NCBI GenBank assembly: GCA_023807065.1
Contig: JAJJLU010003519.1
Location: forward strand, 1-61,251
Direction: 5' to 3'
Length of the DNA stretch: 61,251 nt
DNA from: Isotricha intestinalis
Taxonomy: Eukaryota; Ciliophora; Litostomatea; Vestibuliferida; Isotrichidae
Shown here: positions 48,615 to 58,119 of the stretch, piece by piece
Position numbering within the stretch: position 1 is the stretch's first letter
Layout: every line of letters starts with the position of its first letter
Translations under genes and position numbers: made by a program
Notes under the pieces: model-generated
Told to the model about the DNA's origin: nothing
The model's database searches: none
Seen by the model: the letters and a program-made list of their open reading frames with translations, nothing else

Positions 48615-51155
48615 ATGTTATTTAAATCTAATATTATATTTTTTTCACTTTTCATCTTTCTTTTAAAAAAAATTTCTAATCAAATGAATAATAAAAGAAG
48701 ATTGAAGGGTATTTATGATTATTATGAAAAATTAAAAATCTGTTCAAAAGCATCACAAAATTTATTAAATTATTTTGAAGGAGGAAATTATACTGTTTAT
48801 TCATATAAATTTTATGATAATAAAACTTATATTAAATCACTTATAGATTTCATTGATAATAATGATGAAGAAAATAAAATACCATTTAAGAAATATATTT
48901 TTCATTTATCAAAATATATAATTTTCATTTTTATTGGACTTATCTCCTTTATTTTATTTTTTATATTATTATTTATTTCCAAACAGAATATTAATAATAA
49001 ACAATTATTCTTTTTTTTAATAATAATAAATTCATTTTTTTTTTCTTTAATTATTATAATCTGCTTTATTAGTTTATCCACAATTTCAAAATTAAAATTT
49101 TCAATAAACACATCATCATGTACATTAATAAAATTTATAGAAGAAATATTATCAGGCCAATCAGAAAAAATTCCAAATAGATTTTTAGGAATAATTAGAT
49201 CAATAGAAATATTAAATAATGTAAAAAGGATAATAAATATAATAAAAAATAATACAGACAATTTTTTTAATAATCAAACTTCTTTAATAACATCATATCA
49301 AATATTTATAGGAACAATGATGGAAGAATATAAAAGAATATATAATGAAAGTACAAATACTTATACTACAGAAGCAATATTAAATTTTCCTCCTGAGGGA
49401 AGTTTCTCAATGTTAGGAAGAAATAATACTCATTCTTTTATATTTGATTATATTAAAAATTATGGTCCTTATGATAAAAATAATACTGAATTAAATTATG
49501 TTTTTAATATTTTATATAATGGATTAAATAAAGCTAATGAAAGTTTATTTTTATTTACTAGAGATATTTACATTGCTTCTAGTGATGAAATTCAAGAAAT
49601 ATTAAATTTTACTCTTTCTGATATTGATAATCTTTTAGAATCTCTTGAAAGTTTTTATGATAAAATTATTGATAGATGGTTTTTTTATCATGAAATTTTT
49701 GAAAATTTTGGTTTATCTTCTTTATATATTTGTTATATTATATTAATTTTTTTCTCTTTTTTTATCCCACTTATAAGATTTATTATCATATTTAATAAAA
49801 AAATAAGAAAATATAAAAATCATTTTCAAAAAACTATTTTAGTGTTTTTATTCTTTTTTAATTTTATTGTTTTTTTTTCATATATCATAGGAAGTTTTAT
49901 AGGTATTATAGGAAGTATAGGAACAGATTTAATGGATGTAATACATTATACAATAAGTTATGAAAATTTAATGTCTGAAAAACCAAAAATAATAAAAACA
50001 AGTAGAGGAATTCAATATGCATCAATATGTATTGAAGGAAATGGAGATTTAAAAAATTTATTTAACTTAGATTCAGAATATGCAAAAGTTTTTGATGAAA
50101 TGATATTAATGGAAGAACTATTTAAAAACACAACAAAATATATATTAAATAATTATAATGAAACAACATTAAATATTTTTAAAACTAATTTGACAGATTT
50201 ACAAAATAATTTCCTTAAATCAAATATAACAGATTTAACAATAAATAACTCAATACAAATAAACAACCTATATAATAATTTTAATAAATATACAATGAGA
50301 GGATATTATCAAGATTGTATAGATGAAAAATGGGTAACAAAGCCATTATCAGATGGTAAGTATATATATTATGGAAATAATGAAAATACTCCTTCAACAA
50401 GAGAAAACAAATCAGTTGCTTTATTTTTAGAAGAATGGAATACAATTTCAAGTGTCTTAAGATATATTAATTTAATTTTTTCTTGTCCTATTAGAAATCA
50501 AATTTATAATACTATTCCTGAAGCTGCTTTATATTATGTTGATAATTTAAATTTTTTAAAAACTGCTAATTATGAAACTATTAAAGTTATGATCGAATTA
50601 GAAAAATTAGTTCAAGAAAGCTTTTTTAATTTAATTCATGATTTTTATAATTCTTTAATTTCATCTATTGAACTTATTCATCTATGGAATGATATTTATC
50701 ATAATATTACTTATGATAATAATGATTTATTTTCTTTTGTTAATTGTCATTTTGTTAAACCAAATTTGAAAATTGTTTATTCTGAATTTAAAGAAATTTT
50801 TGGAAAAAATTTCAAAAATTCAAGTTTATTAATTGAAATGACTGCTTTTATAGGAAGTTTATGTTTATTTACTAGTTTTTTTATTCTAGATCTTGATTTG
50901 ATTTTTCAAAAACAAATTAAGAAAATAATTTTAGTTGGAAGAAATAATAGTGTGAATTCACCTAAATGCCAATTACAACCTTCTATTTTTATTGATAATT
51001 ATGTGAAACCAAATCAAAATTTAAAAAAAAAAGTTATGTCTTTTGATAAAAATAATAATAATAAAAATAATAGTTCCAATTATACTTCTTCTAATTTATT
51101 GATTTTTAATGATAACAAACATTTAATTCATTTAAACAAAAACAGTCACAAATAA
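48615..51155 (+). CDS. Five-span membrane protein with prominin-like topology
   Basis: 846 residues. The N-terminus (MLFKSNIIFFSLFIFLLKKI) is a signal peptide or first helix. Membrane helices are near residues 100-120, 128-150, 370-394, 408-435 and 741-765. Between them lie two big non-hydrophobic loops of about 215 and 300 residues rich in Asn-X-Ser/Thr sequons, so both are probably extracellular and glycosylated. The order (short ectodomain, TM-TM, large loop, TM-TM, large loop, TM, cytosolic tail) is that of prominins, which sit in membrane protrusions and cilia. The loop after TM2 has SSCTLIKFIEEILSGQSEKI. Sequence similarity to animal prominins is not evident by eye, so topology is the only basis. 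The cytosolic tail is Asn/Lys-rich. Confidence 0.6.
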   Translation: MLFKSNIIFFSLFIFLLKKISNQMNNKRRLKGIYDYYEKLKICSKASQNLLNYFEGGNYTVYSYKFYDNKTYIKSLIDFIDNNDEENKIPFKKYIFHLSKYIIFIFIGLISFILFFILLFISKQNINNKQLFFFLIIINSFFFSLIIIICFISLSTISKLKFSINTSSCTLIKFIEEILSGQSEKIPNRFLGIIRSIEILNNVKRIINIIKNNTDNFFNNQTSLITSYQIFIGTMMEEYKRIYNESTNTYTTEAILNFPPEGSFSMLGRNNTHSFIFDYIKNYGPYDKNNTELNYVFNILYNGLNKANESLFLFTRDIYIASSDEIQEILNFTLSDIDNLLESLESFYDKIIDRWFFYHEIFENFGLSSLYICYIILIFFSFFIPLIRFIIIFNKKIRKYKNHFQKTILVFLFFFNFIVFFSYIIGSFIGIIGSIGTDLMDVIHYTISYENLMSEKPKIIKTSRGIQYASICIEGNGDLKNLFNLDSEYAKVFDEMILMEELFKNTTKYILNNYNETTLNIFKTNLTDLQNNFLKSNITDLTINNSIQINNLYNNFNKYTMRGYYQDCIDEKWVTKPLSDGKYIYYGNNENTPSTRENKSVALFLEEWNTISSVLRYINLIFSCPIRNQIYNTIPEAALYYVDNLNFLKTANYETIKVMIELEKLVQESFFNLIHDFYNSLISSIELIHLWNDIYHNITYDNNDLFSFVNCHFVKPNLKIVYSEFKEIFGKNFKNSSLLIEMTAFIGSLCLFTSFFILDLDLIFQKQIKKIILVGRNNSVNSPKCQLQPSIFIDNYVKPNQNLKKKVMSFDKNNNNKNNSSNYTSSNLLIFNDNKHLIHLNKNSHK

Positions 51156-51457
51156 ATTTATAGAAAATAAAAAAAAAATATAATTTAATCATTATAAATA
51201 TATTTAATATTAATAAAGACTTTTTTCTATATTTAAAAATTAATTTATATATTGTTAATTTATTTAAGCTCATAATTGGTTTTTACTTATTTTATATATA
51301 TCATTATAATTTCTTAATTTTTTTCATTGAATTTTTCTTCTAATAAAAACCTTATTTGAATTGTGAAATTAATTAAAAATAATTAATTAAATAATATTTA
51401 AAATTATGTTTGTTTTTTTTTAAATAATAATAAAATTAATTTTAAAAAATATTTAAA
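51156..51457. other. Intergenic spacer
   Basis: About 300 bp between same-strand genes. A/T-rich, with no supported feature apart from the presumed poly(A) region and the next promoter. Confidence 0.4.
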
Positions 51458-54400
51458 ATGAAACGTGAAGATATAAAACTAACAGAAAACTCAAATACTT
51501 ATCAAGAAGAAGAAGAAAATTCAGATAATTCTGAAGAAGAAAATATAGAAATTCCAAAGAAAAAGAAAAAAAATGAAACAAAAGAGAAAAAAGGAAAAAA
51601 AAAGAAATCAAATAAAAAGAAATTAGTAAATATAAAAATAATAAAAGATGAAGAAAAAGAATTTGTAGAATTTGTATTAGGAGATTTTCATGAATTTCAT
51701 AAAATAAGTGATTTACAAAATTTTAAAAGTATGACTTCATTAAGTTTAATAAATGAAAGTATAGAAGATATGGAAATAATTATAGATAATATTCCAAATA
51801 AAGAAGCAATGATATATTTATGTATGAATGAAAATAATATTAAAGAAATTAAAAATATTCATTTACTTCCAAATTTACAATCTTTACATTTAAATTTTAA
51901 TAAAATAGAAAAAATTGATGAAGGAATTAAAAAATTAGAAAAATTAAAAAATTTTTGGATTTGTGAAAATAAAATAAAAATAATAGAAAATATTCCTGAA
52001 AAAATTGAGAATTTATGGATTTCTAATAATTTAATTGAAAATATTCCAAATGATTTAGATAAATATAAATATTTAGAAACATTAAATATTTCTGGGAATT
52101 TAATTATTGATTTTCAAAATATTTATAATATAGAAAAATTACCAAAATTAAAAAAATTATATTTAAGTGATATTAATTATGGTGAAAATCCAATTTGTTC
52201 TTTTGCTAATTATAAAATGATGATACTTCATATTTTTAAAAAAATAGAAATATTAGATCAATTTAAAATTGATTATGAAGAAAAAAATGAAATTGAATCT
52301 TCTTATTTGAAAAAAACTCAATTTTATAAAAAGAAAATAAGACAAACACATAAAATTTCAAAAATGATATTTCATTTAATGAAAGGACATAAATTATTTT
52401 TTAAAGGATTAAAATATCATCAAAGTAGATTATTATCACAGAAAATAAAATTATTAGAATATAAAATATATGAAATTGAAGAATTAGGTTTAAATTCAGA
52501 TTTAAAAATAGAAGATATGAAAAAAGAAATAAATATATTAAAAGATAAAATAATAAATAATTTAAAAGAAACAGAAATTTTAGATAATAATTTTAAAGAA
52601 ATTAAACAACAAATTTCAGATTTAAATGATTTTTCTATTGTTACTAATTTTTATGAAGTTGAATCTTTAGGTAATTATAAATTAGAACCTGGAAATTTTG
52701 ATTTAAAATGGGTTAAATCATGTTTTGATTTATTAAAATTAAAAATTCCAAAACAGTTTTTTAATAAAAATCAAATTAATAATATTAACTTTAAAAAAAT
52801 TTATAGAGTACATAATAAAAAATCTAAAATGATTTATGATTCAATTTATGAAAATTTACTTGATATTAATAATAAATTTGGAGCTGAGAAAAAATTTTTT
52901 GATTTTAATTTCCTAATTTTACCAAAAGATATTTTATTTTCTTCTAGAAATCTTTTACAATATTTATTTGAAAAAAAAGAAAAAGAAATGATTTTATCAG
53001 ATAATTTTTCTTTAATAGATCAATTATTACTTAATCAAGATAAAAATACAAATAAATTTATTGTAGTAATATGTAAATGTATGAATTTTGAAAATTTATT
53101 TGAAGAAATAAAAACAGAAAAAGAGTTTAATAATTTAGATGAAATTATATCAGAAATTAAAAATATAAAAAATGAAAAAGATGTAACTAAATTAATTTTA
53201 GAAAAAGAAGATAATACAAGTATTTTTCATTATAAATTAAAAGGTGCTGTTGAACCAGAATATATTGTTGAATATGAATATGTTTATAAAGAAAAAAAAG
53301 AAAAAAGTATTTTTTTATCTTCTTATAATCAAAAAGTTTATATTAATGATAATCATGAAAATATTTTTAATTTATGCTCTAGAGAATTAAGTTCTGATTA
53401 TAATAAACAATTTTTTTCTAAAGAATACATTAATAAATATTTATTAAGTAAATTCAGTGAATTTTCAGAATTAGATAATAATATGATTTTCTTTTCAAAA
53501 AATACTATTTTAAATTTTTTAAAACAATGTTTTAATTATAACTCTTTGAAAGATTTCAAAGATGAATTAAATAAAATAAATGAGGGAATTAATGAAATAT
53601 CTTTTTATGAATTTAAAAAAACATTTAAAAAATCTTTACTTACTACTGAAGATAATGAAAAATTAAATCCTGATAAAGTTAAAAGTTTTAATATTTTTAA
53701 TAATGAATTTTCAAGTAATGATTTAGAACAATTTTTTAAACAAGTTAAAGAAATAAGTGATGTAGATCCAAAAATATTTTTGATGTTGAAAAAAACAGAA
53801 AAAGTTATTTTATCAAATAATCATTTAGATACAATAAATTTATATACTATTCTTAAATTATTTCCAAATACAAAAGAAATCGATCTTTCACATAATAATA
53901 TTAATAAAATAATTTATGAACCACTTGAAGTAAATAATTATGTTGTTAATATTGATATTTCTTTTAATAATATAGATGATTTTTCAAATATTATTCTTAT
54001 AATTAATCAATTTAAAGGTCTTTTAGATTTGAAATATTTTGGTAATCCCTTTAATATTTTTTGTGAACAAAATTTTTGTAATAATCCTTCAATCTCTAAT
54101 TTATCAAATGAAAGAAAAGAATATATTATAAACACATATAATAATTATATTAAATTAAAAGATTCTGAAGATTTACCATTAATAATAGAAAAAAAATGTG
54201 CAAAAGTAAATTCTGAAATATTAAATTTTTTGTATCAATATGAATGTTATGCATTTAATGATAAATATAAAGATTTTATAAATAATCCTTATTTCAGAGA
54301 AAAATATCATCAAGATACTTCTTTAAATATAATAAATTTAACAAATAAAAAACTAAGAATTATTCCTACAATTGAAGGAGGAAAAGATACTCAATCTCTT

Positions 54401-56047
54401 TATGTTAATTTAAATAAAATTAAAAAAATAACAAATTTAGAACAATTTGATAATTTAATAGAATTACATATTCAAAACAATAAAATAAAATCTTTAGATA
54501 ATTTACCAAAAACTTTATTAAAATTAGATATTAGTAATAATGAATTAAAAAATTTAAATAATTTATCAAAATTAATAAATTTAGAATATTTAAATATAGA
54601 AAATAATTCAATAGATTCTTTATCAGAAGTGATAAAATTATATAAATTAATTGAATTTTATTCATCAGGGAATTTAATTAATAATGTAAAAGAATGTTGT
54701 CAATTAGGTAAATTAAAGAAATTAGAAGTTATTGATATTTATGGAAATGAAGTTTGTAGAATTAATCCTGATATAAGAATAACTATGATTTATTATTGTC
54801 AAAATTTAAAAACTTTTAATAGAGTTTCAGTTGATCAAAATGAAAAAATTAAATCTAAAGAATATTTTATTGGAAGATTAACAAGTGAATTATTAGAAAA
54901 AAGATTAGGATTTGATTATAGCACTAAAAATTTATTAGATTTAGATTTATCTTCTTTAAAATTAAAAGATGAAATCAATTTATTTTCTAAAGAAAATTAC
55001 CCTAAATTAAGAAAGTTAAATTTATCTAGAAATATTTTTAAATCTTTTTCTATTTTTGGTTCTTTACCTAATTTAAAAGAATTAAATTTAAATTATAATT
55101 TATTTGTAGAAGCTTTTCCAAAAAAAGAAAAAATAAGTAGTGGAAAAGGATTATTTGGTTTGCCAAATTTAGAATATTTAGAAATGTCAAATAACCAATT
55201 AGTAAATTTAAATGGACTTCAATTTTTTAAAAAATTAAAAACTTTAATATTAAAAGAAAATAATTTTACTAAAATAGAATCATTAAATAATATGGATAAT
55301 TTAACATATTTAGATGTTTCAAGTAATAAAATGAGAAATGTAGATAGAACATCATTAGGTGATTTACCTTCATTACAAATTTTTATATGTGATAATAATT
55401 TAATGAAAAATATAAATGGATTTTCTAAATATGAATCAATTAAATCAATATCTTTTCAAAATAATAAAATTCAAGATTTAAATTGTTTAGAAAGATTATC
55501 AGAATTAAATAAATTAAAAGAAATAATATTAAAAGGAAATCCAATAACAAGATATAATAATTATAGAATTAATTTAATTAAATTATTACCTAATTTAATT
55601 AAAATAGATGGAAATGAAATAACAGAAGAAGAAAAGAATAATAGTAAAAAAGAAGAACCAAAACCAATAGGAGATCCAAATTTAAATTATAATATTGATG
55701 TTTGTACTGGTCAAAGATTAGGAGGAAATTATTATTATAATTTTAATACTCAAAGAGATAAAGAAAAAAAAAAATCTATATCTACATTAAGTTCAAATAA
55801 TAAAGGTGAAAGCCCAAAAAAAATAAATTTACCTCAAATTTTTTATAATAAACCTGCTTCTTCAGAAAATCAAAAAAGAATTTTTAATGGATTTTCAAAT
55901 ACTCAAAATAACTTTAGTAAAAATTCTAATGGGAATAATATTAATAAAAATAATATTAGTAATATCAATAAATCTATTGCCCCTGATATTATTAATAATA
56001 AAGGAATTAATAAATATAAAATTATTCCTGATAAAAAAAAGAAATAA
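51458..56047 (+). CDS. LRRC9-like giant leucine-rich-repeat protein
   Basis: 1529 residues. After an acidic/basic N-terminus (about 55 residues) come several blocks of SDS22-type leucine-rich repeats. The first is at about 85-275 (NLQSLHLNFNKIEKIDEGIK, KYLETLNISGNLIIDFQNIY), the second at about 780-870, and the third and fourth at about 940-1400 (LLKLDISNNELKNLNNLSKL, LKTLILKENNFTKIESLNNM). A helical, non-repeat region at about 280-770 separates the first blocks. NPICSFANYKMMILHIFKKI matches the 'NPVC...NYr..vl..lp.L..LD' cap motif of LRRC9, whose LRR blocks and length (about 1450) are similar. LRRC9 is linked to cilia in several lineages. The C-terminal about 130 residues are disordered. Confidence 0.75.
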   Translation: MKREDIKLTENSNTYQEEEENSDNSEEENIEIPKKKKKNETKEKKGKKKKSNKKKLVNIKIIKDEEKEFVEFVLGDFHEFHKISDLQNFKSMTSLSLINESIEDMEIIIDNIPNKEAMIYLCMNENNIKEIKNIHLLPNLQSLHLNFNKIEKIDEGIKKLEKLKNFWICENKIKIIENIPEKIENLWISNNLIENIPNDLDKYKYLETLNISGNLIIDFQNIYNIEKLPKLKKLYLSDINYGENPICSFANYKMMILHIFKKIEILDQFKIDYEEKNEIESSYLKKTQFYKKKIRQTHKISKMIFHLMKGHKLFFKGLKYHQSRLLSQKIKLLEYKIYEIEELGLNSDLKIEDMKKEINILKDKIINNLKETEILDNNFKEIKQQISDLNDFSIVTNFYEVESLGNYKLEPGNFDLKWVKSCFDLLKLKIPKQFFNKNQINNINFKKIYRVHNKKSKMIYDSIYENLLDINNKFGAEKKFFDFNFLILPKDILFSSRNLLQYLFEKKEKEMILSDNFSLIDQLLLNQDKNTNKFIVVICKCMNFENLFEEIKTEKEFNNLDEIISEIKNIKNEKDVTKLILEKEDNTSIFHYKLKGAVEPEYIVEYEYVYKEKKEKSIFLSSYNQKVYINDNHENIFNLCSRELSSDYNKQFFSKEYINKYLLSKFSEFSELDNNMIFFSKNTILNFLKQCFNYNSLKDFKDELNKINEGINEISFYEFKKTFKKSLLTTEDNEKLNPDKVKSFNIFNNEFSSNDLEQFFKQVKEISDVDPKIFLMLKKTEKVILSNNHLDTINLYTILKLFPNTKEIDLSHNNINKIIYEPLEVNNYVVNIDISFNNIDDFSNIILIINQFKGLLDLKYFGNPFNIFCEQNFCNNPSISNLSNERKEYIINTYNNYIKLKDSEDLPLIIEKKCAKVNSEILNFLYQYECYAFNDKYKDFINNPYFREKYHQDTSLNIINLTNKKLRIIPTIEGGKDTQSLYVNLNKIKKITNLEQFDNLIELHIQNNKIKSLDNLPKTLLKLDISNNELKNLNNLSKLINLEYLNIENNSIDSLSEVIKLYKLIEFYSSGNLINNVKECCQLGKLKKLEVIDIYGNEVCRINPDIRITMIYYCQNLKTFNRVSVDQNEKIKSKEYFIGRLTSELLEKRLGFDYSTKNLLDLDLSSLKLKDEINLFSKENYPKLRKLNLSRNIFKSFSIFGSLPNLKELNLNYNLFVEAFPKKEKISSGKGLFGLPNLEYLEMSNNQLVNLNGLQFFKKLKTLILKENNFTKIESLNNMDNLTYLDVSSNKMRNVDRTSLGDLPSLQIFICDNNLMKNINGFSKYESIKSISFQNNKIQDLNCLERLSELNKLKEIILKGNPITRYNNYRINLIKLLPNLIKIDGNEITEEEKNNSKKEEPKPIGDPNLNYNIDVCTGQRLGGNYYYNFNTQRDKEKKKSISTLSSNNKGESPKKINLPQIFYNKPASSENQKRIFNGFSNTQNNFSKNSNGNNINKNNISNINKSIAPDIINNKGINKYKIIPDKKKK

Positions 56048-56155
56048 TAAATTTCCATATCTTTCTTTTTTTATATCTCTTTTTTTGTTATTTTTTTTAT
56101 AAATTAAAATAATATTTTATTCTTTATTTATTTTAAAAATTATTAATTCTAGTTA

Positions 56156-57031
56156 ATGAATGATGAAAATGTTTCTCAAAAAATTATAAAAAATTTAGAA
56201 AAAAGAATTATTGAATTACAAAAGAAATATCAAGAAACGAGACAAAAAAACAAAGAATTAGAAGAACAAAATGAAAAAGAAGTAGATGAATTAAGAAAAA
56301 AATTAAATGATTTATTAAAAGAAAAAGGAGAATTTAAAATAAGATTGAATGATTTTAAGGAAAAGAAAAAGCAAAATATTTATGAAGAATTAGAATCAAA
56401 ACAAAATAATTCTGAAGTTAATGTAATTAACGCAGAAATTAATGTCAGGGATTCTAATAAAGAAATAAAAATATTAGATGATGATTTTAAAAATAAAGTA
56501 ATAATTTTATTTTATGGAAAACAAATAAAATCATATTATAAATTTGAAAAAAAAGGGAAACACTCTATAATTTATATATTAAATAAACTATTATTAAGTA
56601 CTAAAAATATGTTCTCTGATTGTTCTTCTTTAATTTCTTTAAATTTTTCTAATTTTAATACTAATAATGTTAATAATATGAGTTTTATGTTCTGTGATTG
56701 TTCTTCTTTAACTTCTTTAAATTTATCTAATTTTAATACTAATAATGTTAATAATATAAGAGGTATGTTCTCTAATTGTTCTTCTTTAACTTCTTTAAAT
56801 TTATCTAATTTTAATACTAATAATGTAAATAATATGAGTTATATGTTCTCTAATTGTTCTTCTTTAACTTCTTTAAATTTATCTAATTTTAAAACTAATA
56901 ATGTTAAATATATGAGTTGTATGTTTTATTCTATCTCAAAAAATTGTAAAATAAAACATAATGATAAAGGTATTTTTTCAGAATTAAATAAGACAAAAAA
57001 ATCTTTTTATTGTAAGTGTTGTCTATTTTAA
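56156..57031 (+). CDS. BspA-like (DUF285) repeat protein with coiled coil and C-terminal CaaX box
   Basis: 291 residues, ATG to TAA. Residues 1-80 form a coiled coil (RIIELQKKYQETRQKNKELE). From about residue 150, four 26-residue repeats (MFSNCSSLTSLNLSNFNTNN plus VNNMSY) of the BspA/DUF285 leucine-rich type follow, with a degenerate fifth. There is no signal peptide, unlike the surface BspA proteins of Trichomonas and bacteria. The C-terminus reads SFYCKCCLF: the last four residues CCLF fit a CaaX prenylation box, and X = Phe favours geranylgeranylation. The neighbouring Cys could be palmitoylated. I infer a cytosolic-face, lipid-anchored scaffold protein. The DNA repeats are nearly identical, indicating recent expansion. 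Confidence 0.85.
   Translation: MNDENVSQKIIKNLEKRIIELQKKYQETRQKNKELEEQNEKEVDELRKKLNDLLKEKGEFKIRLNDFKEKKKQNIYEELESKQNNSEVNVINAEINVRDSNKEIKILDDDFKNKVIILFYGKQIKSYYKFEKKGKHSIIYILNKLLLSTKNMFSDCSSLISLNFSNFNTNNVNNMSFMFCDCSSLTSLNLSNFNTNNVNNIRGMFSNCSSLTSLNLSNFNTNNVNNMSYMFSNCSSLTSLNLSNFKTNNVKYMSCMFYSISKNCKIKHNDKGIFSELNKTKKSFYCKCCLF
56609..56920 (+). repeat. Four tandem 78-bp coding repeats
   Basis: Units start at ATG positions 56609, 56687, 56765 and 56843, each 78 bp (26 codons). They differ from each other at only a handful of bases, for example GATTGT against AATTGT, AATACT against AAAACT, and AATATGAG against AATATAAG. A partial fifth unit begins at 56921. They encode the BspA-like repeats, and the high identity suggests unequal crossing-over or slippage. 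Confidence 0.95.
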
Positions 57032-58119
57032 AATTCAAATAATAATTAAATATTTCAATGTATAGAATTTTGTATAGAAATTAAAAAACAATTTTTTTGA
57101 TTTAAATCAATGATTTTATATTATTTATTAGAAAATTGAAGAAATTTAAAATATATTATTTTATGTACTTCATCTTATTGTTAAAGCTCTTTAAATTCAT
57201 TTTTCTTTGATTAATAACTCATCATCCATTAAATTAATAATTAAATTTTATAGATTAAAAGACATTTTTTCTGTGTTTGAATTTACATTAAATTCGTTCA
57301 TTCAATTGTTTTTTAATCAAAACTATTTAAATTTTATCAATTGTTCTATAATTACATCAATATCACATTCTTAATAATTTATCATTAGAATAATAATATT
57401 ATTAGGAAATATTATTTATAATTTAAAGATTACTTATTAATAATTAATTATATTATTTAATTTATTCTCATTTATATGTATTTATTTATTTATTAAAATT
57501 CAGATTATGTTAATTTTTTTGATGAAAGGAATATATTAATATAAAATTCTTTCACTTAATAATTAATTTAAATTTTTCTTTTTTTTGAACTCAAATAAAA
57601 TAAATTTTTTAATTGAAATTCGAATAAATTTTTACATTTTGTGTATTTTTCAAACTTAAAAAATAAAATTTCTCTGAGAAATAATAAAAGAGTCGAATTT
57701 TTAAGTCAAACTTTAAGAATAGTAATATTATTAAAATATGATTTAAATAAAGAATATTCAATCCTTTTTATTAATAAAAAAAGTATATTTAATAATTTTC
57801 TCTCATCATAATTAGTTGTTCACTAACCTATATTATTTGGACATTAAGAGAATCATTATTTTTTTCATGATTGGAAGAAGTTGAATGTATCAATCTGTTT
57901 AAAAGGAACATATTAATTTTATGGCCTTGAGATTAAATTTTATTTTTTAATAAATAAAATTTATTTAATTTTATATAATATAAAGCATTATAATATTTCT
58001 TTTTTGATTAATTAAAAACAATTTAATTTCTTTATATCAATAAGAAAAATGAATTAATTGTTTATATATATTTTTTATTATTATTAACAAAACCTTTTCA
58101 AAATAAATAAAATATATAT
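57032..58119. other. Convergent gene-poor spacer of about 1.1 kb
   Basis: Lies between the convergent BspA-like and kinase genes. Stops occur about every ten codons in all frames, as expected for random A/T-rich DNA. A minus-strand line near 57180-57360 reads somewhat like protein but has six stops in about 60 codons, so I do not call a relic. No RNA gene seen. Confidence 0.45.

Noticed and set aside
57180..57360. Minus-strand stretch reading like protein (NVNSNTEKMSFNL, NLMDDELLIKEK) with stops
   Set aside because: Six stops in about 60 codons is the random expectation in DNA this A/T-rich, so no relic is supported.
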